Part shown: piece after piece, positions 8,859 to 17,372 of the stretch
Layout of the letters: each line of letters starts with the position of its first letter
Numbering within the stretch: position 1 is the first letter of the stretch
Source: Flavobacteriaceae bacterium UBA6231
GTDB taxonomy: Bacteria > Bacteroidota > Bacteroidia > Flavobacteriales > Flavobacteriaceae
DNA: 64,000 nucleotides
NCBI GenBank assembly: GCA_002441545.1
Contig: DJWL01000088.1
Coordinates: 62,001 to 126,000 of the forward strand
Direction: 5' to 3'
Notes under the pieces: generated by a model
What the model saw: only the letters and a program-made list of their open reading frames with translations
Database searches by the model: none
Told to the model about the DNA's origin: nothing
Made by a program: the position numbers and the translations under genes

Positions 8859-9437
8859 TTAAAACTGCAAATCTGATACTAAATCAAATTCATCATATAT
8901 AGCTTTATCTTTTATACCATCAAAGAAACTAGCCGAACCATATTTTACATCATATAATGTTCTGTCTACTTTTAAAGTTGCAGTTGCTTTGCTTCCATAA
9001 ATTGAAATACTAAATGTAATTGGATTCGTTTTCCCTTTGATAGTTAAGTCTCCAGTAACTGAATAAGAATTTTTTCCAGTTGCTTTCACATCATTAAATA
9101 CTAAAGTTGCTGTTGGAAAGTTTGCTACACCAAAGAAATCATCAGACTTTAAATGTCCTTCTAATTTTCCTTTATATTCACCTTCTAAATCTGTACTTGT
9201 TAATGTAGTCATATCTACAACAAACTCTCCACCAACTAATTTATCTTCATTAAAAGTTAGTGAACCAGATTTTATTGAAATTGTTCCTTCGTGTGAACCG
9301 GCTACTTTATAACCTTTCCATACTAATTTACTTTGTTCAACTTTAATGTCCTTTTTATCTCCATCAATTCTTGTGAAAGAAAATGTTGCAAATGCTACTA
9401 AAGCTACTATTGCTAAATTTTTAATTATTTTTTTCAT
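8859..9437 (-). CDS. YceI family protein
   Basis: Secreted or periplasmic lipocalin-like protein of 192 aa that in this family binds isoprenoid or other amphipathic ligands in an eight-stranded barrel. An N-terminal signal peptide (MKKIIKNLAIVALVAFATFS) precedes the YceI domain, which shows VEQSKLVWKGYKVAGSHEG near its start, GHLKSDDFFGVANFP in the middle, and GDLTIKGKTNPITF. Its start lies 32 bases from the stop of the SnoaL-like gene, so the two may be one transcript under or beside the Crp/Fnr-type regulator upstream. Ligand unknown. Confidence 0.92.
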   Translation of the reverse strand: MKKIIKNLAIVALVAFATFSFTRIDGDKKDIKVEQSKLVWKGYKVAGSHEGTISIKSGSLTFNEDKLVGGEFVVDMTTLTSTDLEGEYKGKLEGHLKSDDFFGVANFPTATLVFNDVKATGKNSYSVTGDLTIKGKTNPITFSISIYGSKATATLKVDRTLYDVKYGSASFFDGIKDKAIYDEFDLVSDLQF

Positions 9438-9469
9438 GTTTATTATTTGTTATTTATTGTTTAATTTAT

Positions 9470-9823
9470 TTATGATCCGTAATAAAATTTCTCTTTTATT
9501 ATTTTTCCGTCTTTCCATTCCTGTACTGCAACCTGAGTGAAATTTTTTACTCCCCAGTCTTTGTGGGTATAATCAAAATGCCACTCTACCATAGTGGTGT
9601 TTTGACCAATTGCAATGTTTAATGGTTTTGCTCCTCTAAACTCTGTTATTGAAGCAAAAAATTCTTCTTCTCTTTTTCTATTAATTTCTTTCCCAACAAA
9701 TTCAGGATTGTCATTTTCTTGCATAACCACATCATCATCATAAAATTCTTCGAAAGCTTCTAAAGCTTTTCCTTGAAGAATCATATCATTTAAGGTGCTT
9801 ATTTTTTCAATTAATGTATTCAT
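9470..9823 (-). CDS. SnoaL-like / NTF2-fold protein
   Basis: Small cytosolic alpha+beta-barrel protein of 117 aa. The pattern of an N-terminal helical pair (MNTLIEKISTLNDMILQGKA), FYDDDVVMQEN, FVGKEINRKREEEF and a final strand pair (QVAVQEWKDGKIIKEKFYY) is typical of SnoaL-like NTF2-superfamily proteins that serve as stress-related or isomerase-like enzymes. No signal peptide is seen. It lies between the Crp/Fnr-type gene and the YceI gene, all on the same strand. No substrate can be named. Confidence 0.82.
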   Translation of the reverse strand: MNTLIEKISTLNDMILQGKALEAFEEFYDDDVVMQENDNPEFVGKEINRKREEEFFASITEFRGAKPLNIAIGQNTTMVEWHFDYTHKDWGVKNFTQVAVQEWKDGKIIKEKFYYGS

Positions 9824-9920
9824 GGTTTTTTGTATTAAATATTATGTTACAAATGTCATAAATAAGGCTTTCAATAAAAATAAGGTAGTTTATTAAATGA
9901 TGTTAATCTAGTTTAACATT

Positions 9921-10505
9921 TTACTGTTCTAAGATAAGTTGGCTTTTAATCTTGCTTAAGAACTCTTTTGTAATGCCAAGATAAGATGCAATCATGTATT
10001 GTGGAATGCGTTGCTCAATTTTTGGGTATTGGTTTCTAAAACACACGTACTGCTCTTTGGCCGACAGACTGAAACTTCTGACAATCCGTTTTTGCGAAGC
10101 TGCCAATCCTTTCTCTACAATTTGCCTGAAAAAACGCTCTAATTTTGGGATTTCACTATACAATTCTTCAATTGCGTCATGGGAAAATATGATGAGCTCT
10201 GTATTTTCTAAACACTGTACATTAAAATCGGCTGGTGTTTGGGTAACAAAACTACCCATATCTGAAGCCCACCAGTCTTCAATAGAAAACATGACAATGT
10301 GCTCCTGCCCTTCTTCATCAACATAAAATGTTTTGGTGCACCCAGAAATAACAAAACCAGAATATTTACAAACATCGCCTTGTTGTACAATGTATTGCCC
10401 TTTTAAATATTTTTTATACAACACTTTTGAAACAAGAATATCTTCTTCCTCCTTAGTTAAAGAGATGTAATTACTCATGTATTTTAAAAGAGGTTTTATG
10501 TTCAT
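9921..10505 (-). CDS. Crp/Fnr family transcriptional regulator
   Basis: A 194-aa regulator with an N-terminal cyclic-nucleotide-binding-type beta barrel (about 20-130; GQYIVQQGDVCKYSGFVISG) and a C-terminal winged HTH (IPQYMIASYLGITKEFLSKI). There is no cysteine cluster for an Fe-S centre, so it is not an Fnr oxygen sensor. The effector pocket lacks the classic cAMP-binding RS pair, as usual for this Bacteroidota subgroup. It precedes the SnoaL-like and YceI genes on the same strand and is a candidate regulator for them; that link is inferred from position only. Confidence 0.9.
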   Translation of the reverse strand: MNIKPLLKYMSNYISLTKEEEDILVSKVLYKKYLKGQYIVQQGDVCKYSGFVISGCTKTFYVDEEGQEHIVMFSIEDWWASDMGSFVTQTPADFNVQCLENTELIIFSHDAIEELYSEIPKLERFFRQIVEKGLAASQKRIVRSFSLSAKEQYVCFRNQYPKIEQRIPQYMIASYLGITKEFLSKIKSQLILEQ

Positions 10506-10631
10506 TTTAATTTAATTTTATTGTTTGGGAACAACAAATTTAATGATTACTAAGTTTTTTGATTTACTTTTTAACTCTCTTTCACATATTGATTTTTTAA
10601 TACTGAAAAGGAATCCTAAAGTTGTAATTAT

Positions 10632-11150
10632 TTAAAGATACCTTTCTTTAATGATTTTTAAATGCCAAAGTTCATGACCCAGAATTATAAATGCTGCAGC
10701 TTTAGCTGACAAATTGTTACCATTGGCATTTCCAATAAAATTTAAATCATTTTCATTTAAGCTTTTTAATAAGATGATTGAATTTTGCCTTACTGCTTGA
10801 TATTCTTCTAAAAGTGCTTCTAAGGTTTTATTGTTTGCTAAAGATGGTTTTATATAGTCATTTTCATCAAAACCAGATAAAGGTGTTGCATCATGTCTGC
10901 CCAAACGAAAACATCTATACACAAAAATACGTTCTGTATCTATAATATGCTGAAAGACTTCCTTAATGGTCCACTTGTTTTCTTCATATCGGTATTCAAG
11001 CTTATTAGTTGGCATCGATTTTAAAAAGTTTAAAACGTTTTTTTGTCCTAAATAATAGCCTTCAATTAATTCCAAATCAGCTGGAATCATGTCCAAGTAC
11101 CCTTTATAAAAAGAGCTGTATTCTGTTGATTTTAAATCTTGTCTTGTCAT
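10632..11150 (-). CDS. DinB family protein
   Basis: Four-helix-bundle protein of 172 aa of the DinB/YfiT superfamily, putative metal-dependent hydrolases or thiol transferases. The three usual histidine metal ligands are in place: FQHIIDTERI in helix 2 and the C-terminal GHELWHLKIIKERY, where two histidines are four residues apart. It ends 127 bases before the Crp/Fnr start, and its ATG lies 11 bases after the stop of the ABC exporter gene, so it is probably the second gene of that transcript. Actual activity unknown. Confidence 0.9.
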   Translation of the reverse strand: MTRQDLKSTEYSSFYKGYLDMIPADLELIEGYYLGQKNVLNFLKSMPTNKLEYRYEENKWTIKEVFQHIIDTERIFVYRCFRLGRHDATPLSGFDENDYIKPSLANNKTLEALLEEYQAVRQNSIILLKSLNENDLNFIGNANGNNLSAKAAAFIILGHELWHLKIIKERYL

Positions 11151-11161
11151 TTTTAGTCTTT

Positions 11162-12928
11162 TTAAATTTTAGCTTGATAAGTATATAAATCGTAATAACG
11201 TCCTTGTAAAGCAATCAATTCATCATGAGTACCACGTTCAGCAATTCGCCCTGCTTCAATCACTAAAATTTGATCGGCTTTTCTAATAGTGCTCAATCGG
11301 TGTGCAATTACAATAGTGGTTCTTTCTTTCATAAGTTCGGCTAAACTTTTTTGAATTAAAGCTTCGCTTTCAGTATCTAAATTAGAGGTTGCTTCATCTA
11401 AAATAATAATTTTTGGATTTGCTAAAATAGCTCTGGCAATTGCTAAACGCTGACGTTGGCCACCAGATAATTTAACACCTCGTTCTCCAATTAATGTATC
11501 TAAACCATCGTCAAATCTGTCGGTAAACTCGTTAACATAAGCCGCTTTTACAGCATTTTGCAAATCGGCTTCATTGGCATCTGGTCTTGGAAACATAATG
11601 TTTTCTCTAATGGTGCCTTCAAACAAAAATTCATCTTGTAATACAACACCTAAATACTGACGGTAGCTATTTAACTTTACTTTCGATAAGTCTTTATTAT
11701 CAATAGTTACTGTTCCAGATTTTGGCGTTAAAAAAGTAGCCGATAATCCTGCCATAGTTGATTTTCCAGAACCAGAGCTTCCTACCAAAGCAGTTACAGA
11801 ACCTGCTGGTGCTTTAAAGCTAATATTATGCAATACCTGTTTGCCTGCATCGTAAGAAAACGCCACATCTTTAAATTCTATATCGCCTTTAATGGTTTCC
11901 AAAGTAATCGTTCTTGCTTCATTATCTTCTTCGGCTGTCATATTCATAAGCTCTTCGGTTCTATCCAATCCTGCAAACGCTTCAGTAAGCTGACTTCCAA
12001 TGTTACTCATCTGCACAATTGGCGCAATCATAAAACCAAGTAACAAGGTAAAGGACAAGAAATCACCAACCGTTAAATCGCCAGTCATAATTTTATAACC
12101 ACCAATGCCCATAATGCCTGTGGAAGCTATTCCGAGTAAAAACGTTGAAGAGCTCGTCATAAAAGCCGTAGAGGTTAAGCTCTTTTTTACATTTTGAAAC
12201 AATCTGTCAACGCCTTTTTCAAAGGCTTTATTTTCCTGTTCCTCAGCATTAAAGGCTTTAATAACCCGTACCCCGGCCAAGGTTTCTGTTAACCTACCAG
12301 TAACTTCGGCATTAATTTTTCCACGAACTCTAAAAATAGGTCTAATGTACCCAAAGGCTTTTAAGGCTATAAAACCAAAAATAGCTACTGGCACAAGTAC
12401 AAACAAGGTCATAGACGGGCTTATTTTAATCAACAATACTAAAGAAATAACGGCTGTGATGGTACCACCAACCATTTGCACCAAACCGGTACCAATTAAG
12501 TTACGCACGCCTTCAACATCGCTCATAATACGCGATACCAAAGCACCCGATTTGGTGTTATCAAAAAAACTGATGGGCAGTGACAATACTTTTTTCTGTA
12601 CCTGGGCACGTAATTCTGATATAAGGTATTGTGCCTGTACACTTAAAATACGTGTTAATAAAAATGAGGTTACAGCCTGAACTAAAATAGCTAAACCAAC
12701 AATTAACAATAAACTTTTAAGTTGGTCATAATCTTTATTTGGGATCACGTCGTCTAATAACGCTTTACTTTTCCAGGGTAATACTAAGCTTGACAGGCGA
12801 CTTAACACAATAAGCACTAAACCAATAAAAACCAGATTTCGCCTAGGCCAAATAATAGTTTTAAAGGCAGTTGCCATAGTTACTTTAGACTTTGTTTTAT
12901 TTGAATGGGTATTTTTAAGATGTTGCAT
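11162..12928 (-). CDS. MsbA-like ABC exporter (fused permease and ATPase)
   Basis: Half-transporter of 588 aa for outward transport of lipids, drugs or peptides. Six membrane helices occupy about residues 25-320 and the nucleotide-binding domain about 345-585. ATPase motifs are intact: Walker A GSSGSGKST, Q-loop VVLQDEFLFEG, signature LSGGQRQRLAIARAI, Walker B IIILDEATSNLD and H-switch IAHRLSTI. It should work as a homodimer, and family resemblance is to MsbA/LmrA-like type IV exporters. DinB follows at 11 bases. Substrate cannot be read from sequence. Confidence 0.92.
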   Translation of the reverse strand: MQHLKNTHSNKTKSKVTMATAFKTIIWPRRNLVFIGLVLIVLSRLSSLVLPWKSKALLDDVIPNKDYDQLKSLLLIVGLAILVQAVTSFLLTRILSVQAQYLISELRAQVQKKVLSLPISFFDNTKSGALVSRIMSDVEGVRNLIGTGLVQMVGGTITAVISLVLLIKISPSMTLFVLVPVAIFGFIALKAFGYIRPIFRVRGKINAEVTGRLTETLAGVRVIKAFNAEEQENKAFEKGVDRLFQNVKKSLTSTAFMTSSSTFLLGIASTGIMGIGGYKIMTGDLTVGDFLSFTLLLGFMIAPIVQMSNIGSQLTEAFAGLDRTEELMNMTAEEDNEARTITLETIKGDIEFKDVAFSYDAGKQVLHNISFKAPAGSVTALVGSSGSGKSTMAGLSATFLTPKSGTVTIDNKDLSKVKLNSYRQYLGVVLQDEFLFEGTIRENIMFPRPDANEADLQNAVKAAYVNEFTDRFDDGLDTLIGERGVKLSGGQRQRLAIARAILANPKIIILDEATSNLDTESEALIQKSLAELMKERTTIVIAHRLSTIRKADQILVIEAGRIAERGTHDELIALQGRYYDLYTYQAKI

Positions 12929-13187
12929 AAGGTGTTTTTAATAACCAGAATAGTCTGCTAAAATAACTATTCTTTACAACCATTCATATAAATTACATTG
13001 AATGTTATTTAAGCCTTAAGAATAAAAAGTACAGCCATAACATATTTTTTATGCGTGTAAAAAATTAAAATCAGTGAAATATCCATTAACAAAAATTTTT
13101 AAACCAACCGAGAATGATTATTTGGGTATGACATCTAACCTCTAAAACTAAAAAACATCTGCTTAATATACAAATCCTTGATATATA

Positions 13188-13207
13188 TATTGACACATAT
13201 TGACACA
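13188..13207 (+). repeat. Two tandem 10-bp copies
   Basis: TATTGACACA occurs twice head to tail. It is short and could be chance, but it lies in the gap where the island begins. Confidence 0.5.
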
Positions 13208-13459
13208 ATGACCAAAAAAAGTAGGGGTTTTGTTCGGGTCTTGTTCAGCTACGGGTTTGGTGTATGTTTTTTAGATGGGGTTTGGCAGAACAAAGGGCTA
13301 ATTAAATCAAAATTATACAGAAAACAGCTTGGATAGCTTGTAAGAAAAGACTACTTTAGAAATTTGAATCAAACATGATATGCAAGGAACTAAAGCGTAC
13401 AAAGAACACCAAACCTTCCGCATAGCCAGCCAAATGAGCTGTATAAAAGGAGAAAAGTT

Positions 13460-13481
13460 CCGCATATAAACAAGTTGTGCC
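13460..13481 (+). repeat. Repeat arm related to the island inverted repeat
   Basis: The reverse complement of these 22 bases reads GGCACAAC, spacer, TATA, TGCGG. The left arm of the inverted repeat at 15527-15554 has the same blocks in the same order. It lies 20 bases upstream of the radical SAM start codon. Confidence 0.55.
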
Positions 13482-13501
13482 TCATACCTAGAAACCTGCA
13501 A

Positions 13502-14857
13502 ATGAAGAAACAATACAAAGTCATTTTAATTTCAATGAGTGGAGTAAGAGTTTATAATAAACGATTACTTGACCTTGGATTGACTTTACCCGGATTTGTA
13601 GAAAGAAGTGAAGTAATTGCAAGTTTGCCAAGTTTAGGCTTACTTACACTTGCTGCTCATACACCTAAAAATTGGGAAGTAATTTATAAAGAATTAGACC
13701 ATTTTTCAGAATCTGAAATCATAGAAATAACTAATGAAAAGCCAGATTTAATTGCTTTTTCTTCATTAACAGCTAGAATAAATGAAACTTATAAATTAAG
13801 TCAAAGATTCAGGAATATTGGAATAACAGTTGCTATTGGTGGATTACACGTTTCTGCGGTTCCAAATGAAGCACAAAACTTTGCTGATATTGTAATTCAG
13901 GGAGAAGGCGAAATAATTTGGGAAACGATACTTAATGACTTTGAGAACCTAACAATCAAACCTTTTTACAGTTCGCTTTCAAATTCAAAATATACATTCC
14001 GTTTCAATGCCTGTAAAATCCCCAAATATGAATTACTAGATATTTCAAAGTATAACAGATTGACAATTCAAACTACTAGAGGTTGTCCATTGAATTGCAG
14101 TTTTTGCGCAGCTTCTCGAACTATAAGTTCTTATAAAAAGAAATCAATAACTCAAATTGAAAAAGAATTAATCAAAATACTTGAAGTTTGGGAAAGACCT
14201 TTTATTGAGTTAGCAGATGACAACACATTTGTTGACAAGAAATGGTCAAGAGAATTGTTATCCCTATTTGCAAAATATAAAATCAAATGGTTTACTGAAA
14301 CAGACATTTCAATTGCCTATGATAATGAGTTATTAGAGTTGTTGGCTAAATCTAATTGTGCTCAAATTTTAATTGGATTTGAAACTGCAAATAAAGATGG
14401 GTTGAAAGGAATTGATAGAGGAAATTGGAAGCATAAGCAATTTGATAATTATCTAAAAGCTATTGACAAAATACAATCCTATGGAATTTCTGTTAACGGT
14501 TGTTTTATTTTAGGATTTGATACAGATACTAAAGAAACTTTTAAAGAAACAGAGCAATTTATAATTAATAGCAACCTATCAGAAGTTCAGATAACCTTAC
14601 TAACACCATTTCCAGGAACTGAATTATATAATCAACTTAAAAGAGAAAGAAGATTATTAACGGACAACTATTGGGACAAATGCACATTATTTGACGTGAA
14701 TTTTATTCCAAAAAACTTTTCAGTTATAGAACTTGAAAAAGAGTTTGAAAGTCTAATGGCTAATGTCTATTCAAAACAGCTTGTTGCTGACAGAAAAAAG
14801 CAATTCAAAAAAACACTACTAAACAGAAGAAAAACAAATTTATATGAGTCTATTTAA
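13502..14857 (+). CDS. B12-binding-domain radical SAM protein
   Basis: A 451-aa radical SAM enzyme with an N-terminal cobalamin-binding-type domain (about 1-150) and a radical SAM core. The 4Fe-4S motif is C195-P-L-N-C199-S-F-C202 in TTRGCPLNCSFC, and the later GFETANKDGLKGIDRG, GCFILGFDTDT and TPFPGTELY segments are typical of this class. The B12 domain lacks an obvious DXHXXG motif, so cobalamin binding is uncertain. An ATG at 13475 would add nine residues overlapping the repeat arm, so 13502 is preferred. The gene overlaps the next, a membrane protein, by 14 bases. Substrate unknown; a lipid modification would fit the neighbour. Confidence 0.85.
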   Translation: MKKQYKVILISMSGVRVYNKRLLDLGLTLPGFVERSEVIASLPSLGLLTLAAHTPKNWEVIYKELDHFSESEIIEITNEKPDLIAFSSLTARINETYKLSQRFRNIGITVAIGGLHVSAVPNEAQNFADIVIQGEGEIIWETILNDFENLTIKPFYSSLSNSKYTFRFNACKIPKYELLDISKYNRLTIQTTRGCPLNCSFCAASRTISSYKKKSITQIEKELIKILEVWERPFIELADDNTFVDKKWSRELLSLFAKYKIKWFTETDISIAYDNELLELLAKSNCAQILIGFETANKDGLKGIDRGNWKHKQFDNYLKAIDKIQSYGISVNGCFILGFDTDTKETFKETEQFIINSNLSEVQITLLTPFPGTELYNQLKRERRLLTDNYWDKCTLFDVNFIPKNFSVIELEKEFESLMANVYSKQLVADRKKQFKKTLLNRRKTNLYESI

Positions 14858-15518
14858 TACCTTAATCAAACTGTTAACTTTTAAGTTAACAAGAGAAGAA
14901 ATGTTGAAATTTAATATTAAGCATTTCTATTTAGGTTTGGTTGGCACTTGGCTAGTTGGTATGGGCAGATATTGGGATGATACTGGTGCTAACTTGATGC
15001 AACATTTAGGATTAGGTTCTGTGATTTACATTTTTGTATTAGCGTTATTCATTTGGGCAATCCTAATTCCATTTAAAATAGAAAATTGGAGTTATTTTAC
15101 TGTGTTGACTTTTATTGGACTTACCTCATTTCCAGCAATCTTTTACGCCATTCCAGTAGAAAAATTTCTTTCAATAGAAACTTCAAACACAATAAATGTT
15201 TGGTTTTTAGCAATTGTTGCAGCTTGGAGATTGGCATTACTTTACTACTTTTTAAAACATTTTACCAAATTGAGTAAAGGCAATATTATTACTGTTACTT
15301 TAATGCCAATATGTGTGATTATCTCTGTATTAACTATGCTCAACTTGCATAGAGTTGTTTTCAATATTATGGGAGGAATGAGAAACCCAACACCACATGA
15401 TAGTTCTTATATGGTTTTAATGCTACTGACAGGAATATCGTTGTTTTTATCAATACCATTATTGATTTCATATGGAGTTGGAATTTACAATAGAAGAAAA
15501 GAATTAGACGTGAAATAA
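14844..15518 (+). CDS. Polytopic membrane protein paired with the radical SAM enzyme
   Basis: A 224-aa integral membrane protein with five or six hydrophobic segments (about 25-45, 55-75, 85-105, 118-140, 150-170, 190-212) and a short basic C-terminus. Its start lies inside the radical SAM gene (14-base overlap), which argues for coupled translation and a shared role. I do not recognise a named family with certainty; the pattern is Yip1-like in layout only. The cassette ends just after it with the inverted repeat at 15527-15647. Confidence 0.75.
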   Translation: MSLFNTLIKLLTFKLTREEMLKFNIKHFYLGLVGTWLVGMGRYWDDTGANLMQHLGLGSVIYIFVLALFIWAILIPFKIENWSYFTVLTFIGLTSFPAIFYAIPVEKFLSIETSNTINVWFLAIVAAWRLALLYYFLKHFTKLSKGNIITVTLMPICVIISVLTMLNLHRVVFNIMGGMRNPTPHDSSYMVLMLLTGISLFLSIPLLISYGVGIYNRRKELDVK

Positions 15519-15526
15519 AGTACGAA

Positions 15527-15660
15527 GGCACAACAACGGCTATACGTAATGCGGGTTTTTGTGCTAAATTGAAAGTAAATGAATATTAACAAACATATCA
15601 GTAGGCGGAAAGTGAAGTGCTCTTTAATCCCGCACTGCGCATAGCCCAACCGTTGGCAAC
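15527..15660 (+). repeat. Long imperfect inverted repeat between cassette-like units
   Basis: The 18 bases at 15538-15555 pair with 15629-15646: 15 Watson-Crick pairs, one G-T and two mismatches, across a 73-base spacer. The left arm is preceded by GGCACAACAAC, and the right arm is followed by CAACCGTTGGCAAC. The layout recalls a recombination site (attC-like), but the integron core bases are not matched. Related words occur at 13460, 16225 and 21491. Confidence 0.7.
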
Positions 15661-15695
15661 AAGCTGGCGAAACAGATAAAACGAACATTTGAACT

Positions 15696-16214
15696 ATGAA
15701 AAAAGATTCTTTTGATGGACTTTCTTGGATGACTGAAGAAATGAAAAACGAAATACTTTTACGTGATAAAATTGTCGAAAAAGAAGATATTGAAAATTTA
15801 TTTTCATTAAATGACAATTCTGATTTTTCAATTGCTCTTTATGAAATACTTGTAAACAAAAACGAAAAAAAACCTAATTCACTAAATAAGACTGAACTGA
15901 ATTTATTTTTATGTATGCATTTGGAAAATGCAGGTCAAACAGATAGTATTTTGACTTTTTTACAAGAATGGTTTCCTGAACAGAAAGAAAAAGTCATTAA
16001 ATCGCTGAATGAAATTGGAGCGACTAAATCATCTGAAATTATAAAAAAAGCGATTGAATTGCTTCCTGAAAATGGTAGTTGGTTTTTTGAAAGTTCAAAC
16101 GAAGAATCTGAAAGAATAATGAGTGAATTAAATTCTGATTTTTCTAATTATCCAGATGGTTCAATGAAAAATTTATATCGAAAACATGACGAAAAACATA
16201 GGAATGAATTATAA
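15696..16214 (+). CDS. DUF4375/DMP19-like protein
   Basis: Soluble, acidic, mainly helical protein of 172 aa. The central part (LNLFLCMHLENAGQTDSILTF, then EIGATKSSEIIKKAIELLP) looks like the DUF4375 family, whose member DMP19 of Neisseria is a DNA-mimic protein that blocks an HTH regulator. Recognition is by pattern memory and not certain. The C-terminal tail is rich in Lys, Arg and His. It is the sole gene between two repeat-bearing gaps, like a single-gene cassette. It could equally be an immunity or stress protein of unknown action. Confidence 0.6.
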   Translation: MKKDSFDGLSWMTEEMKNEILLRDKIVEKEDIENLFSLNDNSDFSIALYEILVNKNEKKPNSLNKTELNLFLCMHLENAGQTDSILTFLQEWFPEQKEKVIKSLNEIGATKSSEIIKKAIELLPENGSWFFESSNEESERIMSELNSDFSNYPDGSMKNLYRKHDEKHRNEL

Positions 16215-16552
16215 AAGACTACCTACAGCCGTGTAAAAATAATTGCTTGTTCTCGCCTACTTCTAAAAATCCTACCGACAATGAAAAATCTAACGGAATG
16301 AAATTGAGAGCGTATTAAATCGTCTTGAAGTTTCGTGATTAAAGCACAAAACATTTTAATAAAATCTGACGTAAAAAAAGTACTATTGGAAGAAAAAAAG
16401 ACACACTTCTAAAAAATCACCCAAAAATATCTTCTAAAAAAATTTGTCAAAAAAATAAATACTTCACCCGAAATAATAAATTTTTTGATAAATAATTATT
16501 GTAATACGATAATTATTTGTTTATTTGCAGTAATAAATTAAAATTTTGTCAG
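16215..16552 (+). other. 338-base gap with cassette-type repeat and a candidate operator
   Basis: No gene is seen. Near its left end (16225-16255) is a word, ACAGCCGTG then TAAAAATAATTGCTTG, related to the one at 21491, typical of the other island boundaries. At 16492-16516 there is a symmetrical site described separately. The middle is AT-rich without obvious structure. Confidence 0.5.
16492..16516 (+). promoter_or_regulatory. Candidate operator: paired ATAATTAT palindromes
   Basis: ATAATTAT, itself a perfect palindrome, occurs at 16492-16499 and again at 16509-16516 with nine bases between. It ends 36 bases before the DUF2975 ATG, where a regulator would block transcription. The small HTH protein encoded by the second gene is the natural candidate to bind it. 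Confidence 0.4.
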
Positions 16553-17071
16553 ATGAAGAATGTCAAACTCATTTCTACAATTTTATTCTATATCACAAGA
16601 ATAGTAACCATATCATATATTTTGGTTACAATTTATTCACTCTTTTCAGTACTGACCGAATGGGGTTACATTAACCAAGATAACGGAAAAAACTTTGCTG
16701 TCTGTTATCCCTTTACCAAGACTCCATTTTTACTTGGCGAGAACAATTGGGACTATAAAATTTTTTATTTCCTAATTCCACTTGGTTTTTACGGTGTTTT
16801 CTTTTTGTTGGTAAGTAATGTCTTTAATGTTTTTAAGCAACCCAAATTATTTACCGAATATGGCATAAAACAATTAAAATGGTTTTTCTTGGCAAATATA
16901 TTCTTTCCGTCATTAGCTATTCTATTAGCATATATTTTTGCTGGTAATATAGAAGAAGGATTGGTATGGGTTGCCGTAATTCACTTTTTTCTGGGTGTGT
17001 TTGCTTATTTCTTATATGCCATTTTTAAGCAAGGCGTCAATTTACAGAATGAACAAGATTTATACATATAG
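16553..17071 (+). CDS. DUF2975 family membrane protein
   Basis: Inner-membrane protein of 172 aa with four hydrophobic segments (about 8-32, 65-88, 103-125, 133-155), matching the DUF2975 pattern. Such proteins are usually encoded directly before a small YozG-like HTH protein, as here, with only two bases between stop and next ATG. An upstream in-frame ATG at 16517 would add 12 residues that are not hydrophobic; the start at 16553 has the better N-terminus. It heads the cassette that also carries an ABC ATPase and a permease-peptidase. Role unknown, possibly membrane sequestration of the HTH protein. Confidence 0.8.
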   Translation: MKNVKLISTILFYITRIVTISYILVTIYSLFSVLTEWGYINQDNGKNFAVCYPFTKTPFLLGENNWDYKIFYFLIPLGFYGVFFLLVSNVFNVFKQPKLFTEYGIKQLKWFFLANIFFPSLAILLAYIFAGNIEEGLVWVAVIHFFLGVFAYFLYAIFKQGVNLQNEQDLYI

Positions 17072-17073
17072 TT

Positions 17074-17280
17074 ATGGCAATAGTAATAAACATAGACGTT
17101 ATGCTTGCCAAACGAAAAATGCAAAGCAAAGAATTGGCGGAAATTCTAAACATTACACCTGCTAATTTATCTATACTAAAAACGGGTAAAGCCAAAGGGT
17201 TTCGGTTTGATACTTTAGAAGCTATTTGCAAAGCATTGGAATGTCAACCAGGCGATATCATGGAGTATGTAGAAGAATAA
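17074..17280 (+). CDS. Small XRE/YozG-like HTH regulator
   Basis: DNA-binding protein of 68 aa made almost wholly of a Cro/C1-type helix-turn-helix (SKELAEILNITPANLSILKT), ending in ALECQPGDIMEYVEE, the signature of the YozG-like subgroup. Encoded two bases after the DUF2975 gene. It probably controls its own operon, with the ATAATTAT pair upstream of the operon as the likely site, and perhaps the ABC genes 92 bases downstream. Confidence 0.9.
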   Translation: MAIVINIDVMLAKRKMQSKELAEILNITPANLSILKTGKAKGFRFDTLEAICKALECQPGDIMEYVEE

Positions 17281-17372
17281 AATCTAAATCAATTATTTAC
17301 TTAAATATCAACTACTTAAATGAAGTTGACAAATAATACTATGTCTAAATATTATAATGAATCAATCAAAAG

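Larger units (their letters stand above)
12929..13501 (+). other. 573-base non-coding gap at the left edge of the accessory island
   Basis: No convincing gene was found. The left half is AT-rich; the right half has a different texture (GGGTTTTG, CGGGTTTGG and similar G-rich words from about 13224) and ends in a repeat arm at 13460-13481 that matches the repeat after the next cassette. I read it as the junction between the conserved chromosome and the cassette-like island. Confidence 0.5.

Noticed and set aside
10535..10542. -7-like box (TAAATTTG, minus strand) before the Crp/Fnr gene
   Set aside because: No TTG at 17-23 bases, so the evidence is too thin to list it as a promoter.
12345..12680. 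Plus-strand frame of 111 codons
   Set aside because: It lies wholly inside the ABC exporter on the other strand, without a recognisable family.
13313..13513. Minus-strand frame of 66 codons in the gap before the radical SAM gene
   Set aside because: It crosses the repeat arm and the start of the radical SAM gene; no family and odd composition.
15527..15660. Canonical integron attC site
   Set aside because: The hairpin layout is similar, but the ends do not give RYYYAAC and GTTRRRY cores and no integrase gene lies in the window.
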